This document shows, piece after piece, positions 41,443-41,484 of a DNA stretch of 41,484 bases. The position numbers and the translations under genes were made by a program. How positions within the stretch are numbered: the stretch's first letter is position 1; each line of letters begins with the position of its first letter. Below the pieces are notes generated by a model. That model saw only the letters and a program-made list of their open reading frames with translations, had not been told where the DNA came from and did no database searches. Source of the DNA: an uncultured Lachnospiraceae bacterium (GTDB lineage Bacteria > Bacillota > Clostridia > Lachnospirales > Lachnospiraceae); contig CAJUOO010000024.1 of assembly GCA_910588535.1 (NCBI GenBank), positions 1 to 41,484 of the forward strand, written 5' to 3'.

Positions 41443-41484
41443 TATCATTTTCTGGAAAGATCCGCCCGGCGAACTGCCTGTGGT
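41443..41484 (+). repeat. Structured repeat, copy C (cut by the window end)
   Basis: The 42 bases from TATCATTTTCTGG to the window end match the start of copy A (22237-22278) with about five differences, including GCGAACTGCCTGTGGT of the left arm. Same orientation as copy A, so copies A and C are direct repeats on either side of the glycan locus. Confidence 0.75.

Noticed and set aside
1..41484. CRISPR arrays, tRNA or rRNA genes, prophage or integrase genes.
   Set aside because: No regularly spaced short repeats, no cloverleaf-like or ribosomal sequences and no phage or integrase proteins were seen.

Overview
The window looks like chromosomal DNA of an anaerobic Clostridia, most likely Lachnospiraceae. 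The pointers are strong GGAGG-type ribosome binding sites, frequent TTG and GTG starts, tightly packed and overlapping genes, a PheA fusion of chorismate mutase and prephenate dehydratase, a DUF5050-type beta-propeller protein and a PocR-domain hybrid kinase. This is inference from gene content; no rRNA or tRNA is present to place it better.

Layout. (1) 1-1146: a repeat fragment and a minus-strand membrane-anchored propeller protein. (2) 1370-6280: pheA, a divergent ppx/gppA and ppk1. Two perfect, interlocked inverted repeats lie directly in front of the ppk1 ribosome binding site. (3) 6452-16624: an OmpR-type two-component pair, a large exported membrane protein, an ABC-2 exporter (ATPase and permease), a PHP phosphoesterase and a stand-alone carB, nearly all touching or overlapping. 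(4) 16636-20149: a tandem-receiver response regulator and a soluble PocR hybrid histidine kinase ending in an HPt domain. (5) 20343-22144: a DJ-1/PfpI protein and a zinc alcohol dehydrogenase with a clear promoter and operator-like palindrome. (6) 22145-23162: about 1 kb without a gene. It holds terminators, two inverted copies of a structured repeat of about 160 bp, a promoter with a palindrome over its -35 box and a structured leader. (7) 23163-41255: a visibly more A+T-rich surface-polysaccharide locus of 17 genes. (8) 41256-41484: repeats again, including the start of a third copy of the structured repeat in the same orientation as the copy at 22.2 kb.

How the locus may work. The start resembles the pglE-pglD-pglC module (sugar aminotransferase, N-acetyltransferase, phosphoglycosyl transferase) with a PIG-L deacetylase added. 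WbqC-like and DegT-like proteins, glycosyltransferases, an EpsG-type polymerase and an MOP flippase give a Wzx/Wzy-type pathway. LicD, a fused LicC-LicA enzyme, a CDP-glycerol-type polyol-phosphate transferase and two IspD/TarI-like cytidylyltransferases indicate that the glycan carries phosphocholine and polyol-phosphate. No choline transporter, sugar 4,6-dehydratase, chain-length regulator or antitermination gene is in the window.

Most interesting points: the repeat family with covarying arms that brackets the glycan locus; the interlocked inverted repeats before ppk1; a duplicated small hairpin with compensatory changes before the polyol-phosphate transferase gene and licCA; a nine-G tract inside a glycosyltransferase gene (possible phase variation); a glycosyltransferase pseudogene whose original start is still readable; and a cytidylyltransferase paralogue that has lost the conserved Asp and Arg of the HDxxRP motif.
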